NCBI RefSeq assembly: GCF_900566085.1
Contig: NZ_UPHT01000092.1
Coordinates: 23,728-87,727 of the forward strand
Source of the DNA: Mycobacterium attenuatum
GTDB lineage: Bacteria > Actinomycetota > Actinomycetes > Mycobacteriales > Mycobacteriaceae
Length of the DNA: 64,000 nt
Direction: 5' to 3'
In this document: positions 1 to 7,585 of the stretch, in pieces
How positions within the stretch are numbered: the stretch's first letter is position 1
Layout: each line of letters starts with the position of its first letter
Made by a program: the position numbers and the translations under genes
Notes under the pieces: generated by a model
Database searches by the model: none
What the model was told of the DNA's origin: nothing
What the model saw: only the letters and a program-made list of their open reading frames with translations

Positions 1-99
1 TTCAACGTCCCGCGGGTGAAGCGTGGGCTGCCAGCCGCAATCGGGCGGGGGAAAGTTCAGCTGGGCGTGCCGCGGCGGTGGCACAAGCCACATGATTAG
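1..99 (+). CDS. possible 3' end of an unidentified CDS (5' cut by window)
   Basis: From base 1 a frame stays open for 32 codons and ends with TAG at 97-99. About three quarters of its third positions are G or C, as in mycobacterial coding sequence. The basic tail (ending in Trp-His-Lys-Pro-His-Asp) is not one I recognise. It may be the C-terminus of a gene starting left of the window, or chance. No function is assigned. Confidence 0.3.
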   Translation, partial: FNVPRVKRGLPAAIGRGKVQLGVPRRWHKPHD

Positions 100-272
100 G
101 GCCACATGTGTGAGGCCACATGTTTGAGGCCAGAGCGATTCGGAAACCCTTGCAGTGCAGGGAGATTTTGCCTGGGCACGGACAACCGAGGCTCAGTTTG
201 CACCCTGTTGGCTGAGCGCAATCGAGCGAGCGCGAGGTCGCCATGCGAGTAGTAACCGATAGGGAGGAATTC

Positions 273-506
273 ATGGCGGAGAAGAGTGGCCCCCAAGAGG
301 GCGTCGAGGGCGTCGTCGAGGGTGCTAAAGGCAAGGCCAAGGAAGTCTTTGGAGCCGTGACCGGACGCGATGACATGAAGCGCGAGGGGCAGGCTCAGCA
401 GGATAAGGCCGACGCCCAGCGCGACGCGGCCAAGAAGGAAGCCGAAGCCGAAGCCGCTCGCGGCAGCGCCGAGGCGTCCGAGCAGCGTCAAGAAGCCAAT
501 CAGTAG
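273..506 (+). CDS. CsbD-like small stress protein
   Basis: A 77-residue hydrophilic, Ala/Glu/Lys/Gln-rich protein with the CsbD-type core GAKGKAKEVFGAVTG near residues 17-31, followed by a charged helical tail. CsbD proteins are general-stress proteins of unknown biochemical role; mycobacterial relatives are sometimes described as microaggregate-binding proteins. The start is ATG 273, because AGGGAGGAA at 261-269 is an ideally placed ribosome-binding site; an in-frame ATG at 243 lacks one. No signal peptide or membrane segment is seen. The gene converges on the HAD phosphatase gene and the two share a hairpin terminator. Family call is fairly safe; function is unknown. Confidence 0.8.
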   Translation: MAEKSGPQEGVEGVVEGAKGKAKEVFGAVTGRDDMKREGQAQQDKADAQRDAAKKEAEAEAARGSAEASEQRQEANQ

Positions 507-515
507 CCTGAAAGA

Positions 516-551
516 GAATGGGCTCGGTCCGAAGTCGGGCCGAGCCCATTC
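516..551. terminator. bidirectional hairpin terminator
   Basis: Perfect 12-bp inverted repeat (516-527 with 540-551, 12-nt loop), G+C-rich in the centre of each arm, lying exactly between two convergent stop codons (506 and 570). There is no strong T-run, as is usual for mycobacterial terminators. Confidence 0.7.
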
Positions 552-569
552 GCTTGCCGGACCGACCCG

Positions 570-1277
570 TTAGCGCAACAGATGCGCGATCGGAGTCTGC
601 CCGAGATGGTCAAGCAAATTTGCAGCGTTCTCGAATACCATTGCTGCACCAGCGTTTTCGAGTTCCTCACCGGACACGCCGCCACTGAGCAGCCCGATGC
701 TCGGCACGTGGGCGCGGGCGCATGCTTCGGCATCCCACACCGCGTCGCCGACGAAGACAGCGCGGGTGTTGTCGACGCCCGCGCGTCGCAGCGCCACATG
801 GATGATGTCGGGCTTGGGCTTTGCGGTATCGACGTCGCCGGCTGACGTGACTTCGGCGACGACATCGTCACTATCGAGTACCCCACGCAGGAGCGCCAAT
901 TCGTCTTCTGGGGCCGAGGTGGCCAGCACCACATTGAGGCCGAGGCTTGCCACGCGGTGCAGCAAAGCGCGTGCGCCCGGCAGGGGTCGCAGCAAGTGTG
1001 ATGATTCGTTGTAGTACCGCGAGTGAAGGTCCTTCAGGCGTTGCTGGATGTCCTCGGGCGCATTGCCCGACAGCGATTTCACCAGCGTCGAACCGTCCGT
1101 CCCGATGGACCGGTGGATGCGCCATGTCTCGACGTCGATTCCGACCTCAGCGAAGGCACACTGCCAGGCGTCGACGTGCAGGTAGTTGGAATCGACCAAA
1201 GTGCCGTCCACGTCGAACAGGACGGCCGGCGGAGCCGGGCGGGCATCCGCGTGGATTTCGCTGTCCGACAATGCCAT
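570..1277 (-). CDS. HAD-superfamily phosphatase (phosphoglycolate phosphatase-like)
   Basis: A 235-residue protein with all HAD motifs: motif I DVDGTLVD with nucleophile Asp22 and acid Asp24, motif II Thr-Ser in ATSAPED, motif III Lys in AKPKPD, and motif IV GDAVWD. The helical cap after motif I is the C1 type, as in phosphoglycolate phosphatase and beta-phosphoglucomutase. It should hydrolyse a small phosphomonoester in the cytoplasm; the substrate cannot be read from sequence. ATG 1277 gives the family-typical length. The gene lies 8 bp after the stop of the membrane-protein gene and is probably cotranscribed with it. Transcription ends at the 516-551 hairpin. Confidence 0.85.
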   Translation of the reverse strand: MALSDSEIHADARPAPPAVLFDVDGTLVDSNYLHVDAWQCAFAEVGIDVETWRIHRSIGTDGSTLVKSLSGNAPEDIQQRLKDLHSRYYNESSHLLRPLPGARALLHRVASLGLNVVLATSAPEDELALLRGVLDSDDVVAEVTSAGDVDTAKPKPDIIHVALRRAGVDNTRAVFVGDAVWDAEACARAHVPSIGLLSGGVSGEELENAGAAMVFENAANLLDHLGQTPIAHLLR

Positions 1278-1285
1278 TGATCGGC

Positions 1286-1669
1286 TTAGCTTCTGAACAG
1301 GATGGCCGTGACTGCGATGTCGACGGCCAGCAGGGCCAATGCGGACAACGGAACGACAAAACCGCGTCGCCGCGATGCGGTGAAAAAGGAGACGCCGAGC
1401 GTTACAGCAGCCACCACCACGGCCCCATACAGCAAGACGCCGTACAGCAAACCGTTGGGGCCAAGGTCAGGACACTGGGCCGAACTACATGCGGCCATGC
1501 TCATCGCCGCGCCGATGGCAAATATCATGACCAGCACAGCCGCGGGCACCGTCAGCAACGCCAGTAACCAATTCATCAGGACGCGACGCATCCGGCTGTG
1601 ATCACCACCCGGTGGCGGCGCGCTGGCATCGGCGATGACTTCGCTGGGCTCTTTGTTCTGCAGCTGCAT
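1286..1669 (-). CDS. small integral membrane protein, unknown function
   Basis: A 127-residue protein: about 28 soluble N-terminal residues, then three predicted membrane helices (roughly residues 29-55, 72-95 and 103-124) separated by short loops; the first loop has two Cys (SSAQCPD context). I do not recognise a family. ATG 1669 is chosen because GGGAGGGAGG lies about 5 nt upstream; a longer version starting at 1729 has no such site and an Arg-rich atypical N-terminus. It precedes the HAD phosphatase gene by 8 bp, so the two probably form an operon. Confidence 0.65.
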   Translation of the reverse strand: MQLQNKEPSEVIADASAPPPGGDHSRMRRVLMNWLLALLTVPAAVLVMIFAIGAAMSMAACSSAQCPDLGPNGLLYGVLLYGAVVVAAVTLGVSFFTASRRRGFVVPLSALALLAVDIAVTAILFRS

Positions 1670-1838
1670 CAGCGCCTCCCTCCCTGAGATTTCGCATAGC
1701 ATCCAGCGCCGCAGTAAGTGGCGGCGCACCCCTGATCGCTTCCTGCCCGACTACCCGCGTGGGCGGTAGCGAAACATCCGGGCACGCGATCCATGGCAGT
1801 GGCCGGGTTTCTCGGCGCCCCGACGCCTGGCGGCCCAA

Positions 1839-2507
1839 TCAGCGCCTGGCCGGAAAGTCCACGCCGGCCCGCGCGCTCTTGAGATCCTCGACGAACAGCG
1901 CGTAGGCCTCGCGGCGGCGCTGGCTACGATCCCGCAGCACCGCCGACGGGTGAACCGTTGCCGTCACCAGCGGTTCAGGGTCGACGTCGAATCGCAAGGC
2001 CGACGGCAGGCGCAATCGCTCACCACGATGCGCGGTCACACGAAAGGTACTGCCGAGCAACGATTGCGCGGCGGTCGCACCCAAGCAGACGATCAATTGT
2101 GGCCGTACTGACTCGATTTCGGCGATCAGCCAGGGTTTGCAGGCCACCACTTCGGTCCGGGAAGGCTTCTGATGAATGCGCCGCTTGCCTTCCCTGCGGA
2201 ACTTGAAGTGCTTGACGGCATTGGTCTGATAGGTCCATCCGGGGGCGATGCCGGCGTCATCGAGAGCCCGCTGCAGAAGTCGACCCGCCGGGCCCACGAA
2301 GGGAAGTCCCTCTTGGTCCTCGCGATCGCCCGGCTGTTCCCCGACCAGCATGAGCGGCACACCACGCGCGCCATGACCGAAGACCGTCTGGGTAGCGTCG
2401 ACGTAGAGCGCGCAACCCCGGCAGCGGCCCGCCGCGTCCTCCAAAGCCGTCAATTCCAGATCGTCGGGTAGGAAGCTTCCGGCTCCTGCGGCAGGTGCCG
2501 TAGTCAT
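1839..2507 (-). CDS. udgX: UdgX-type uracil-DNA glycosylase
   Basis: A 222-residue family 4-like uracil-DNA glycosylase. GEQPGD (56-61) is the catalytic motif A and FVGPAGRLL (70-78) follows it. Four cysteines (Cys29, Cys32, Cys123, Cys141) are placed to bind a 4Fe-4S cluster, and HPS near residue 190 is the C-terminal motif. The diagnostic feature is the inserted loop KRRIHQKP (108-115). In characterised UdgX the His of this loop (His112 here) attacks the abasic sugar and leaves the enzyme covalently bound to DNA after uracil excision. ATG 2507 is preceded by GGAGG at good spacing. M. tuberculosis, as far as I recall, lacks UdgX; M. smegmatis has it. Confidence 0.93.
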   Translation of the reverse strand: MTTAPAAGAGSFLPDDLELTALEDAAGRCRGCALYVDATQTVFGHGARGVPLMLVGEQPGDREDQEGLPFVGPAGRLLQRALDDAGIAPGWTYQTNAVKHFKFRREGKRRIHQKPSRTEVVACKPWLIAEIESVRPQLIVCLGATAAQSLLGSTFRVTAHRGERLRLPSALRFDVDPEPLVTATVHPSAVLRDRSQRRREAYALFVEDLKSARAGVDFPARR

Positions 2508-2644
2508 AACCGCCTCCGGCCGGCTGCGCCGGCGTTGACCTCGCTACCTTCGTCCACCGGTATTCCTTCATCGAACGTCCACGTGTCGGGATACCCTCTT
2601 CGGCGGTACGCAATCGGGCGCACCAACCGGCGCAAATCCAATCC

Positions 2645-3031
2645 TCAGGCTTCTCCGCTGGTAGCGACGCGTTTGGACCGTGTCGATTGTGCGGATGCCT
2701 TCGCAGCGTTGCGCAGCGAGCGGTTGCTGGCCTGCAAGTCGTTGTTCGCGGCAGCCAGTGCCGCGTTGTCGTCTTCGAGGCTGAGGATGCGCGCTATTCC
2801 GGCCAGATTGATTCCTGCGTCGACCAGAGCGCTGATGCGCTGAAGTCGGGCCAAGTCGGCGGCGCTGTACCGCCGTGTCCCACCGTCACTACGAGCCGGC
2901 GTCAACAATCCGTAGCGCTCATACAGCCGCAGCGACTGCACGGCAAGACCGGAGAGCTCCGCTGCCACCGAGATGCCGTACACGCCCTGATCGGGCGCCG
3001 GGGCACCGACTTCGTCGGGACGGTCAGCCAT
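2645..3031 (-). CDS. MerR-family regulator (HspR-like), divergent from hsp18
   Basis: A 128-residue protein with an N-terminal MerR winged helix (residues 18-85): the recognition region reads GLAVQSLRLYERYGLL, then the typical GGTRRYSAADL segment. A leucine/alanine-rich coiled-coil follows (86-115), then a basic tail. No metal-binding cysteines are present, which fits HspR-type heat-shock regulators better than metal sensors. ATG 3031 has AGGGGAGGG just upstream. It is divergent from the Hsp20 gene across a 146-bp spacer that carries an inverted repeat, so it probably controls hsp18 and itself. This regulatory link is inferred. Confidence 0.85.
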   Translation of the reverse strand: MADRPDEVGAPAPDQGVYGISVAAELSGLAVQSLRLYERYGLLTPARSDGGTRRYSAADLARLQRISALVDAGINLAGIARILSLEDDNAALAAANNDLQASNRSLRNAAKASAQSTRSKRVATSGEA

Positions 3032-3112
3032 ACACCCTCCCCTCGACCACTAATCGCATAGAAAACCTGTCTATCACACTTGCATTCTTATGTCGATAGT
3101 GATATATGAAAT

Positions 3113-3130
3113 CTATGTCGTTAGACATAG
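3113..3130. promoter_or_regulatory. inverted repeat, probable MerR operator
   Basis: CTATGTC-GTTA-GACATAG is a perfect 7-bp inverted repeat with 4-nt spacer. It lies 48 bp before the hsp18 start and about 80 bp before the MerR gene start, in an A+T-rich patch. A partial second copy (TTATGTCGATAGTGA) lies at about 3089-3103. The HspR consensus HAIR (CTTGAGT-N7-ACTCAAG) is not present. Confidence 0.5.
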
Positions 3131-3177
3131 ATCAGTTCTTCACCGTACCCAGCAGATTGGAGTGAGAGGTGACCACC

Positions 3178-3615
3178 ATGCTGATGCGCACCGACCCGTT
3201 CCGCGATCTGGATCGCATCGCCCAGCAGGCGCTGGGCACGGCCGCCCGGCCAGCGGTAATGCCCATGGATGCGTGGCGGGATGGCGAACAATTCGTCGTC
3301 GAGTTCGACCTTCCCGGCATCGACGCCAACTCCTTGGACATCGATATCGAACGCAACGTGGTGACCGTGCGAGCAGAGCGGCCCGGCGTCGATCCGAACC
3401 GGGAAATGCTGGCCAGCGAGCGGCCGCGCGGTGTATTCAGCCGCCAACTGGTGCTCGGCGAAAACCTCGACACCGAGCGGATCGAGGCGTCCTACCAGGA
3501 AGGCGTCCTGAGACTGGTGATCCCGGTGGCCGAGCGGGCCAAGCCGCGCAAGATCTCCGTCGCCCGTGGCAACGGACATCAGGCCATCGACGAGGCTGAC
3601 CCGAACTCGAGGTGA
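3178..3615 (+). CDS. hsp18: Hsp20 small heat-shock protein, 18-kDa antigen type
   Basis: A 145-residue small heat-shock protein with an alpha-crystallin domain at about residues 32-130. It starts [17 protein letters not shown] and contains [13 protein letters not shown] and the signature [18 protein letters not shown]. These match, from memory, the M. leprae 18-kDa antigen rather than HspX/Acr of M. tuberculosis. It is an ATP-independent holdase chaperone. ATG 3178 is preceded by AGAGGTGA at 5-nt spacing; an upstream in-frame GTG at 3169 lies inside that site and is unlikely. The divergent MerR gene is the likely regulator. Confidence 0.93.
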   Translation: MLMRTDPFRDLDRIAQQALGTAARPAVMPMDAWRDGEQFVVEFDLPGIDANSLDIDIERNVVTVRAERPGVDPNREMLASERPRGVFSRQLVLGENLDTERIEASYQEGVLRLVIPVAERAKPRKISVARGNGHQAIDEADPNSR

Positions 3616-4392
3616 TCGAAGCCTGACCGGGGGATGGCGCGGCGACCGTCAGCGTTATCCAGATACGCCGGGCCGGTCGCCGCGCCGCCGCCAGCTGCCA
3701 TGTAACGAATAGCTCGACGCGACTGCTAATTCGGCGTGCCGGGCAAACCTGGCGCACAGTCCCTACGCGTTGTTTTCAAGCGCCGTCGGCGTCGGCCACC
3801 AGCGCCGTGTATCGCGATGGCGCCGATCTGTGGCCCAGGTCATGCTCCGTCTTTCTCGTGTGCGCACGTTGCGACGGCTGGTCGCGTCCAACGAGCACAC
3901 TCCGAGGAGGCGATGTTCGCAATGACCCGGACTGGTGACGGCCAGTCGCCCGGCATCGAGCAAGCTTGCCAACGTCAAGCTGCGGCAACTGGCCGAGCAA
4001 GTCTGTCGAGATTTCCGCACTGTCAATCAACCGTTCTCGTCGTCGCCGCAATTGGGTCGACTGCTGCGGACCGCGCATCGGCGCCTCGCGGCGCAGACCG
4101 GCAAGCGGTGACGCCGCAGGCCGGCCTAATCGGCGCCCGGTGGCTCATGCGGCGCCGGTTTCCCTCGATCGGGGGACGGCAGATTCATCCGGGCGGTGGC
4201 CGGTCGGCTGACAGACATCGCCGCAAGACGACGGCATCGTGATTGCCGCAGCAGTCTCCACGTCGGATCCTGCCGCCAAACACCGCGAGCCGGAAGGGTG
4301 CACCGTGAAGGTTGGGGCCGGGTCGACCGCCGGACGGGAATCGAAATGAGCAGCTTCGCAATTGCCCCTCAGACCGCGATCCAGTGGGCCGC
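3616..4392. other. gene-poor gap with a probable ANTAR-gene remnant
   Basis: No intact gene is convincing in these 777 bases. Within 3926-4111 (+ strand), a frame bounded by stops reads like the end of an ANTAR RNA-binding domain: SKLANVKLRQLAEQVCRDF followed by LGRLLRTAHRRLAAQ and TGA at 4109-4111. Intact ANTAR proteins end with a similar helix. No start codon or upstream sensor domain is present, so if real it is a pseudogene tail. The rest shows only short open frames in several phases. Confidence 0.35.
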
Positions 4393-5115
4393 ATGACGGC
4401 TATCCCCTCTACGCCGCGCCAGGCCCGCTACCAGATCCCGACGCTCTGGGCGATGACCAACGACGAAGTGGTACCCGGGGATGCCGTGTACCCCAAAGAC
4501 ATTGGTGACCAGTCAGCGGATTCGCCACCGTGGTGGGACACCAACGCGGACGTGGAGCTGCAGCGGGCGGTACAGCAGCTCCTTGCCGCGCTGGGTGTCG
4601 ACGAGGGCGAACACACCGCCAACACACCCGCACGCGTCGCACGCGCATGGCGGGAGATGCTGTGGGGATACCACGAGGTGCCAGAAGACCACCTTGACAC
4701 CGATTTCCCCGCTCCCGACGACCCCGGGCTGATCGTGATGCACGGCATCTCGTTTGCCTCCACCTGCGCGCACCACCTGTTGCCGTTCTCGGGCACTGCC
4801 ACCATCGCCTACCGCCCCCATCCCGGGCAGCGCATCGTGGGCCTGTCCAAGCTGGCCCGGCTGGTTCACGGTTATGCCGCGCGACTGCAGGTGCAGGAGC
4901 GCATCGGGCACCAGGCGACGGCAGGGATGATGCGCAAGCTCAACCCGTCCGGGGCCATGTGTGTCATCACCGCGCGACATGACTGCATGCGCTTGCGCGG
5001 GGTCCGCGAGCCCGCCGCCGAGGCCACCACCGAGTCCCGCAAAGGCATGTGGCTGGATCGTGAAATAGCGCTGGTCCACCGCCTGCATGCCAGCGGCCGG
5101 CCCGGTGCGGGTTAA
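4393..5115 (+). CDS. folE: GTP cyclohydrolase I family protein (second copy type)
   Basis: A 240-residue protein of the GTP cyclohydrolase I fold, which converts GTP to dihydroneopterin triphosphate for folate or other pterins. The zinc ligands are visible: Cys125 and His128 in STCAHHLLPF, and Cys198 in TARHDCMRLRG. Other family motifs are TPARVARAWREML (78-90), GLSKLARLVHGYAARLQVQER (150-170) and HQATAGMM. It differs from housekeeping FolE in having about 45 extra N-terminal residues and HDCM in place of the usual H-x-C-M spacing context, so it may be a specialised paralogue. ATG 4393 is the first plausible start. It converges on a stress-protein gene (stop codons overlap) and has no folate genes nearby. 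Confidence 0.85.
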   Translation: MTAIPSTPRQARYQIPTLWAMTNDEVVPGDAVYPKDIGDQSADSPPWWDTNADVELQRAVQQLLAALGVDEGEHTANTPARVARAWREMLWGYHEVPEDHLDTDFPAPDDPGLIVMHGISFASTCAHHLLPFSGTATIAYRPHPGQRIVGLSKLARLVHGYAARLQVQERIGHQATAGMMRKLNPSGAMCVITARHDCMRLRGVREPAAEATTESRKGMWLDREIALVHRLHASGRPGAG

Positions 5116-5999
5116 GCCGACCGCGCCACGATCAGGGGCATCCGCACGGCATGCACCACCGCGTTACTCACCGAACCCAGCAGCATGCCGGTGACGCCGC
5201 CGCGTCCATGACTTCCGACCACAACCAGCTGAGCTGTTTGCGACCGCTCGACCAGCTGTCGTGCCGGGCGATCACACACGACCACTCGGCGCACGGTCAC
5301 ATCGGGATAGCGCTCCTGCCAGCCGGCCAGCCGTTCAGCGAGCAGCACCTGGGCTTCTGCTTCCACCGCCGACCAGTTCAGTCCGGGCAGTTCGACCACC
5401 TCGAGGTCGCTCCACGCATGCAGCGCGATCAGCTCCGCCCCCCGCCGGGAGGCTTCGTCGAACGCCACCGCCACCGCAGCCTCCGACGCCGGTGACCCGT
5501 CGATCCCGAGCAGCACCGGGGCGTGCAACGGATCCGGGATCAATAGGTCTTGGTCACGGATGATCGCGACCGGACACCGGGCGCGTCGCACCAGGCTCGA
5601 ACTGACCGAGCCGAGCAAGACCCGGCCCAGCGCACCACGTCCGGAACTGCCCACGACGATCATCTCCGCCTCGGCCGACATTTCGACCATGGTGGGCACC
5701 GGCGTGGAAAACACGATCTCGCTCTTGACGGTGAGCTTGCGCTCCCCCGCGACCGCCTCGTCGGCGATCTTGTGCGCAGCGGCGAGGACCTTGCGCCCCT
5801 CGTCTTCCTGCCACACCGCCCAGGTGTCCGGGTACGGCATCGGAGGCCAGGTCGCCACATCGGTGCTGACCACATGGACGATGGTCAGCTGAACGTTGCG
5901 CATCGCGGCATCGCGGGCCGCCCAACATACCGCGGCATTCGAGGCGGGTGAGCCGTCCGCTCCGACGACAACGCCGAGACGCTTTTCCAAAATCGACAT
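5112..5999 (-). CDS. universal stress protein, two UspA domains
   Basis: A 295-residue tandem UspA protein. Domain 1 (about 8-147) and domain 2 (about 157-294) each carry the ATP-binding signature G-2x-G-9x-G-S: VVGSSGRGALGRVLLGS and VVGSHGRGGVTGMLLGS. Such ATP-binding mycobacterial Usps (Rv2005c, Rv2026c, Rv2623 types) are mostly DosR-dormancy genes that modulate growth under hypoxia. A DosR-box-like sequence lies about 100 bp upstream. The gene is followed convergently by the GTP cyclohydrolase gene and preceded by a paralogue in the same direction. Confidence 0.92.
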   Translation of the reverse strand: MSILEKRLGVVVGADGSPASNAAVCWAARDAAMRNVQLTIVHVVSTDVATWPPMPYPDTWAVWQEDEGRKVLAAAHKIADEAVAGERKLTVKSEIVFSTPVPTMVEMSAEAEMIVVGSSGRGALGRVLLGSVSSSLVRRARCPVAIIRDQDLLIPDPLHAPVLLGIDGSPASEAAVAVAFDEASRRGAELIALHAWSDLEVVELPGLNWSAVEAEAQVLLAERLAGWQERYPDVTVRRVVVCDRPARQLVERSQTAQLVVVGSHGRGGVTGMLLGSVSNAVVHAVRMPLIVARSA

Positions 6000-6096
6000 T
6001 TCGTTGCTCCTCCGATTACCTGACGTGTGTCGGCAAAGCTAAAGCCAAGCTACAGAACACATCCCGCTATGGCGTCTTCCGAACGGCCTGACCACC

Positions 6097-6114
6097 AGGG
6101 ACCAAAGACCTTTG
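6097..6114 (-). promoter_or_regulatory. candidate DosR box upstream of the Usp gene
   Basis: AGGGACCAAAGACCTTTG resembles the DosR dyad (GGGACT-AA-AGTCCC core with tolerated changes). It lies 98-115 bp before the Usp start at 5999, in the only gap between the two Usp genes. No other DosR-regulon proof is available from sequence. Confidence 0.45.
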
Positions 6115-6145
6115 TTTCGGGTGTTGCGGGGCACGGGGGCGGCGA

Positions 6146-7030
6146 TCAGGAGGGCCTGACGACGATGACAGGAATTTTCGCCGAGTGTGCCACCGCTGAG
6201 CCGACCGAACCCAGGAGCATGCCGGGAAATCCCCCGCGGCCGCGACTTCCCACTACCAGCAATTGCGCGTGCTGCGCCTCTTCGAGCAGCCAGTGCGCGG
6301 GCTTGTCGCAGACCAGCGAGCGGCGCACCTGGACGTCCGGATACTGCTCTTGCCAGCCTGCGAGACGTTCGGCGAGCACCTCCTCTCCTTGGTTCTCGCG
6401 ATCGCGCCAGTCCATTCCGAGGACGGGGAAAACCCCCACGTCACTCCATGCGTGCAACGCGACCAGAGCTACCCCACGACGGGATGCTTCGTCGAAGGCC
6501 AAGGCCGTCGCGGCTTCCGAAGCCGGTGAGCCGTCGATGCCCACCACAACCGGCGCGGTGGTGTCGGCAACCACACCGTCGTCGGAATGAATGACCGCTA
6601 CCGGGCACTGCGCATGGTGCAACAGCGCCGAACTCACCGAACCCAGCAACGTGCGGCCCAGCGCCCCCATCCCCTGACTTCCGACGACGGTCATCCACGC
6701 GTCGTTGGAGGCTTCGATGAGCGCCGGCACGATGTTGGAATACACCACCTCGGCGCGGACATCCGGCGAGCCGGATCCGCCCAGGCTATCCCGCAGCGCC
6801 TGGTGTGCCCGCTTGATCACAGCGTGCGATTCGTCTTTCTGCCACTCGGGCATTTCGGTGTACAGCTGCCCCACCGGCCAGCCGACAACGATGGGGGCGA
6901 CACCGTGCATCAATGTGACGGGCAGCTGGTGCAAGATCGCCTCGCGGGTGGCCCAGGCTACCGCCGCGTCGGATTGCTTCGAGCCGTCAACGCCTACCAG
7001 AATCCCGTATCGCGTTGCATCCCTTGACAT
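6146..7030 (-). CDS. universal stress protein, two UspA domains
   Basis: A 294-residue tandem UspA protein closely related to its neighbour. Both domains keep the ATP-binding loops (VVGSQGMGALGRTLLGS and VVGSRGRGGFPGMLLGS). The first domain begins GILVGVDGSKQSDAAVAWA and the second VVVGIDGSPASEAATALA. Probable role is ATP-dependent stress or dormancy signalling in the cytoplasm. It lies upstream of the second Usp gene on the same strand with a 146-bp gap, so each may have its own promoter. Its own 286-bp upstream region contains a weak DosR-like half site. Confidence 0.92.
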   Translation of the reverse strand: MSRDATRYGILVGVDGSKQSDAAVAWATREAILHQLPVTLMHGVAPIVVGWPVGQLYTEMPEWQKDESHAVIKRAHQALRDSLGGSGSPDVRAEVVYSNIVPALIEASNDAWMTVVGSQGMGALGRTLLGSVSSALLHHAQCPVAVIHSDDGVVADTTAPVVVGIDGSPASEAATALAFDEASRRGVALVALHAWSDVGVFPVLGMDWRDRENQGEEVLAERLAGWQEQYPDVQVRRSLVCDKPAHWLLEEAQHAQLLVVGSRGRGGFPGMLLGSVGSAVAHSAKIPVIVVRPS

Positions 7031-7171
7031 TTCACCCTCCTTGCGGTGGCACCTCGTTACCGGCGGAGACCGGGCCGAATCCTCACCTCAGCGGGGTCCG
7101 GGCGGTCGCGAGGCTCGACCTGACGGTATACGACGGCCGACCGGTCCAGCAGAGACCATGGACCTCACTTT

Positions 7172-7191
7172 GCCGCATTTGGTCCCCGATG
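7172..7191 (-). promoter_or_regulatory. weak DosR-box-like half site
   Basis: On the minus strand the sequence ATCGGGGACCAAATGCGG keeps the GGGGAC half of the DosR dyad, but the right half is degenerate. It lies about 145 bp before the Usp start at 7030. Confidence 0.3.
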
Positions 7192-7316
7192 GGCTCGCCG
7201 GTAGGCCGAATAGCTCACCAAATCAGAGTCGAAGGACCCTACGCCGAGTCCCCTTTCGATCGATACCGTCGGGCACGTCGGGGTCCACCGGCAGTAACGA
7301 GGGGAAGGCTGTCACA

Positions 7317-7574
7317 ATGCCCGTCACCAACAGCTACGACGTCGAAGCGATGCTGGATTCGATGGCGACCGTGTCGTATGGCGTTATCAACTGGTTCGAT
7401 GACGAGCGCGGATTCGGATTCGTTCAACCCGCTGACGGTGAGCGCGACGTCTTCATCGACTCCTCTGAGATCGTCGATTGGCCTGCCGGCGGCGTTCATG
7501 AAGGTCAGCATGTGAGCTACCAAACCGGGGGCACCCGGCACTGGCCGCTCGCGCAGGCCGTACACATCCTCTGA
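7317..7574 (+). CDS. cold-shock-domain protein
   Basis: An 85-residue protein. About 18 extra N-terminal residues precede a cold-shock domain (19-85) with RNP1-like GFGFVQP and RNP2-like DVFIDSSEI. The start of the domain, GVINWFDDERGFGFV, is the usual single-strand nucleic-acid-binding face. Standard CspA has VFVH or VFAH; here it is VFID, so binding may differ. ATG 7317 has GAGGGGAAGG at 7300-7309 as a ribosome-binding site. It is divergent from the Usp gene at 7030 and converges on the FNT channel gene (11-bp gap). Likely an RNA chaperone; the target is unknown. Confidence 0.85.
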   Translation: MPVTNSYDVEAMLDSMATVSYGVINWFDDERGFGFVQPADGERDVFIDSSEIVDWPAGGVHEGQHVSYQTGGTRHWPLAQAVHIL

Positions 7575-7585
7575 CGGCGCGCCGG

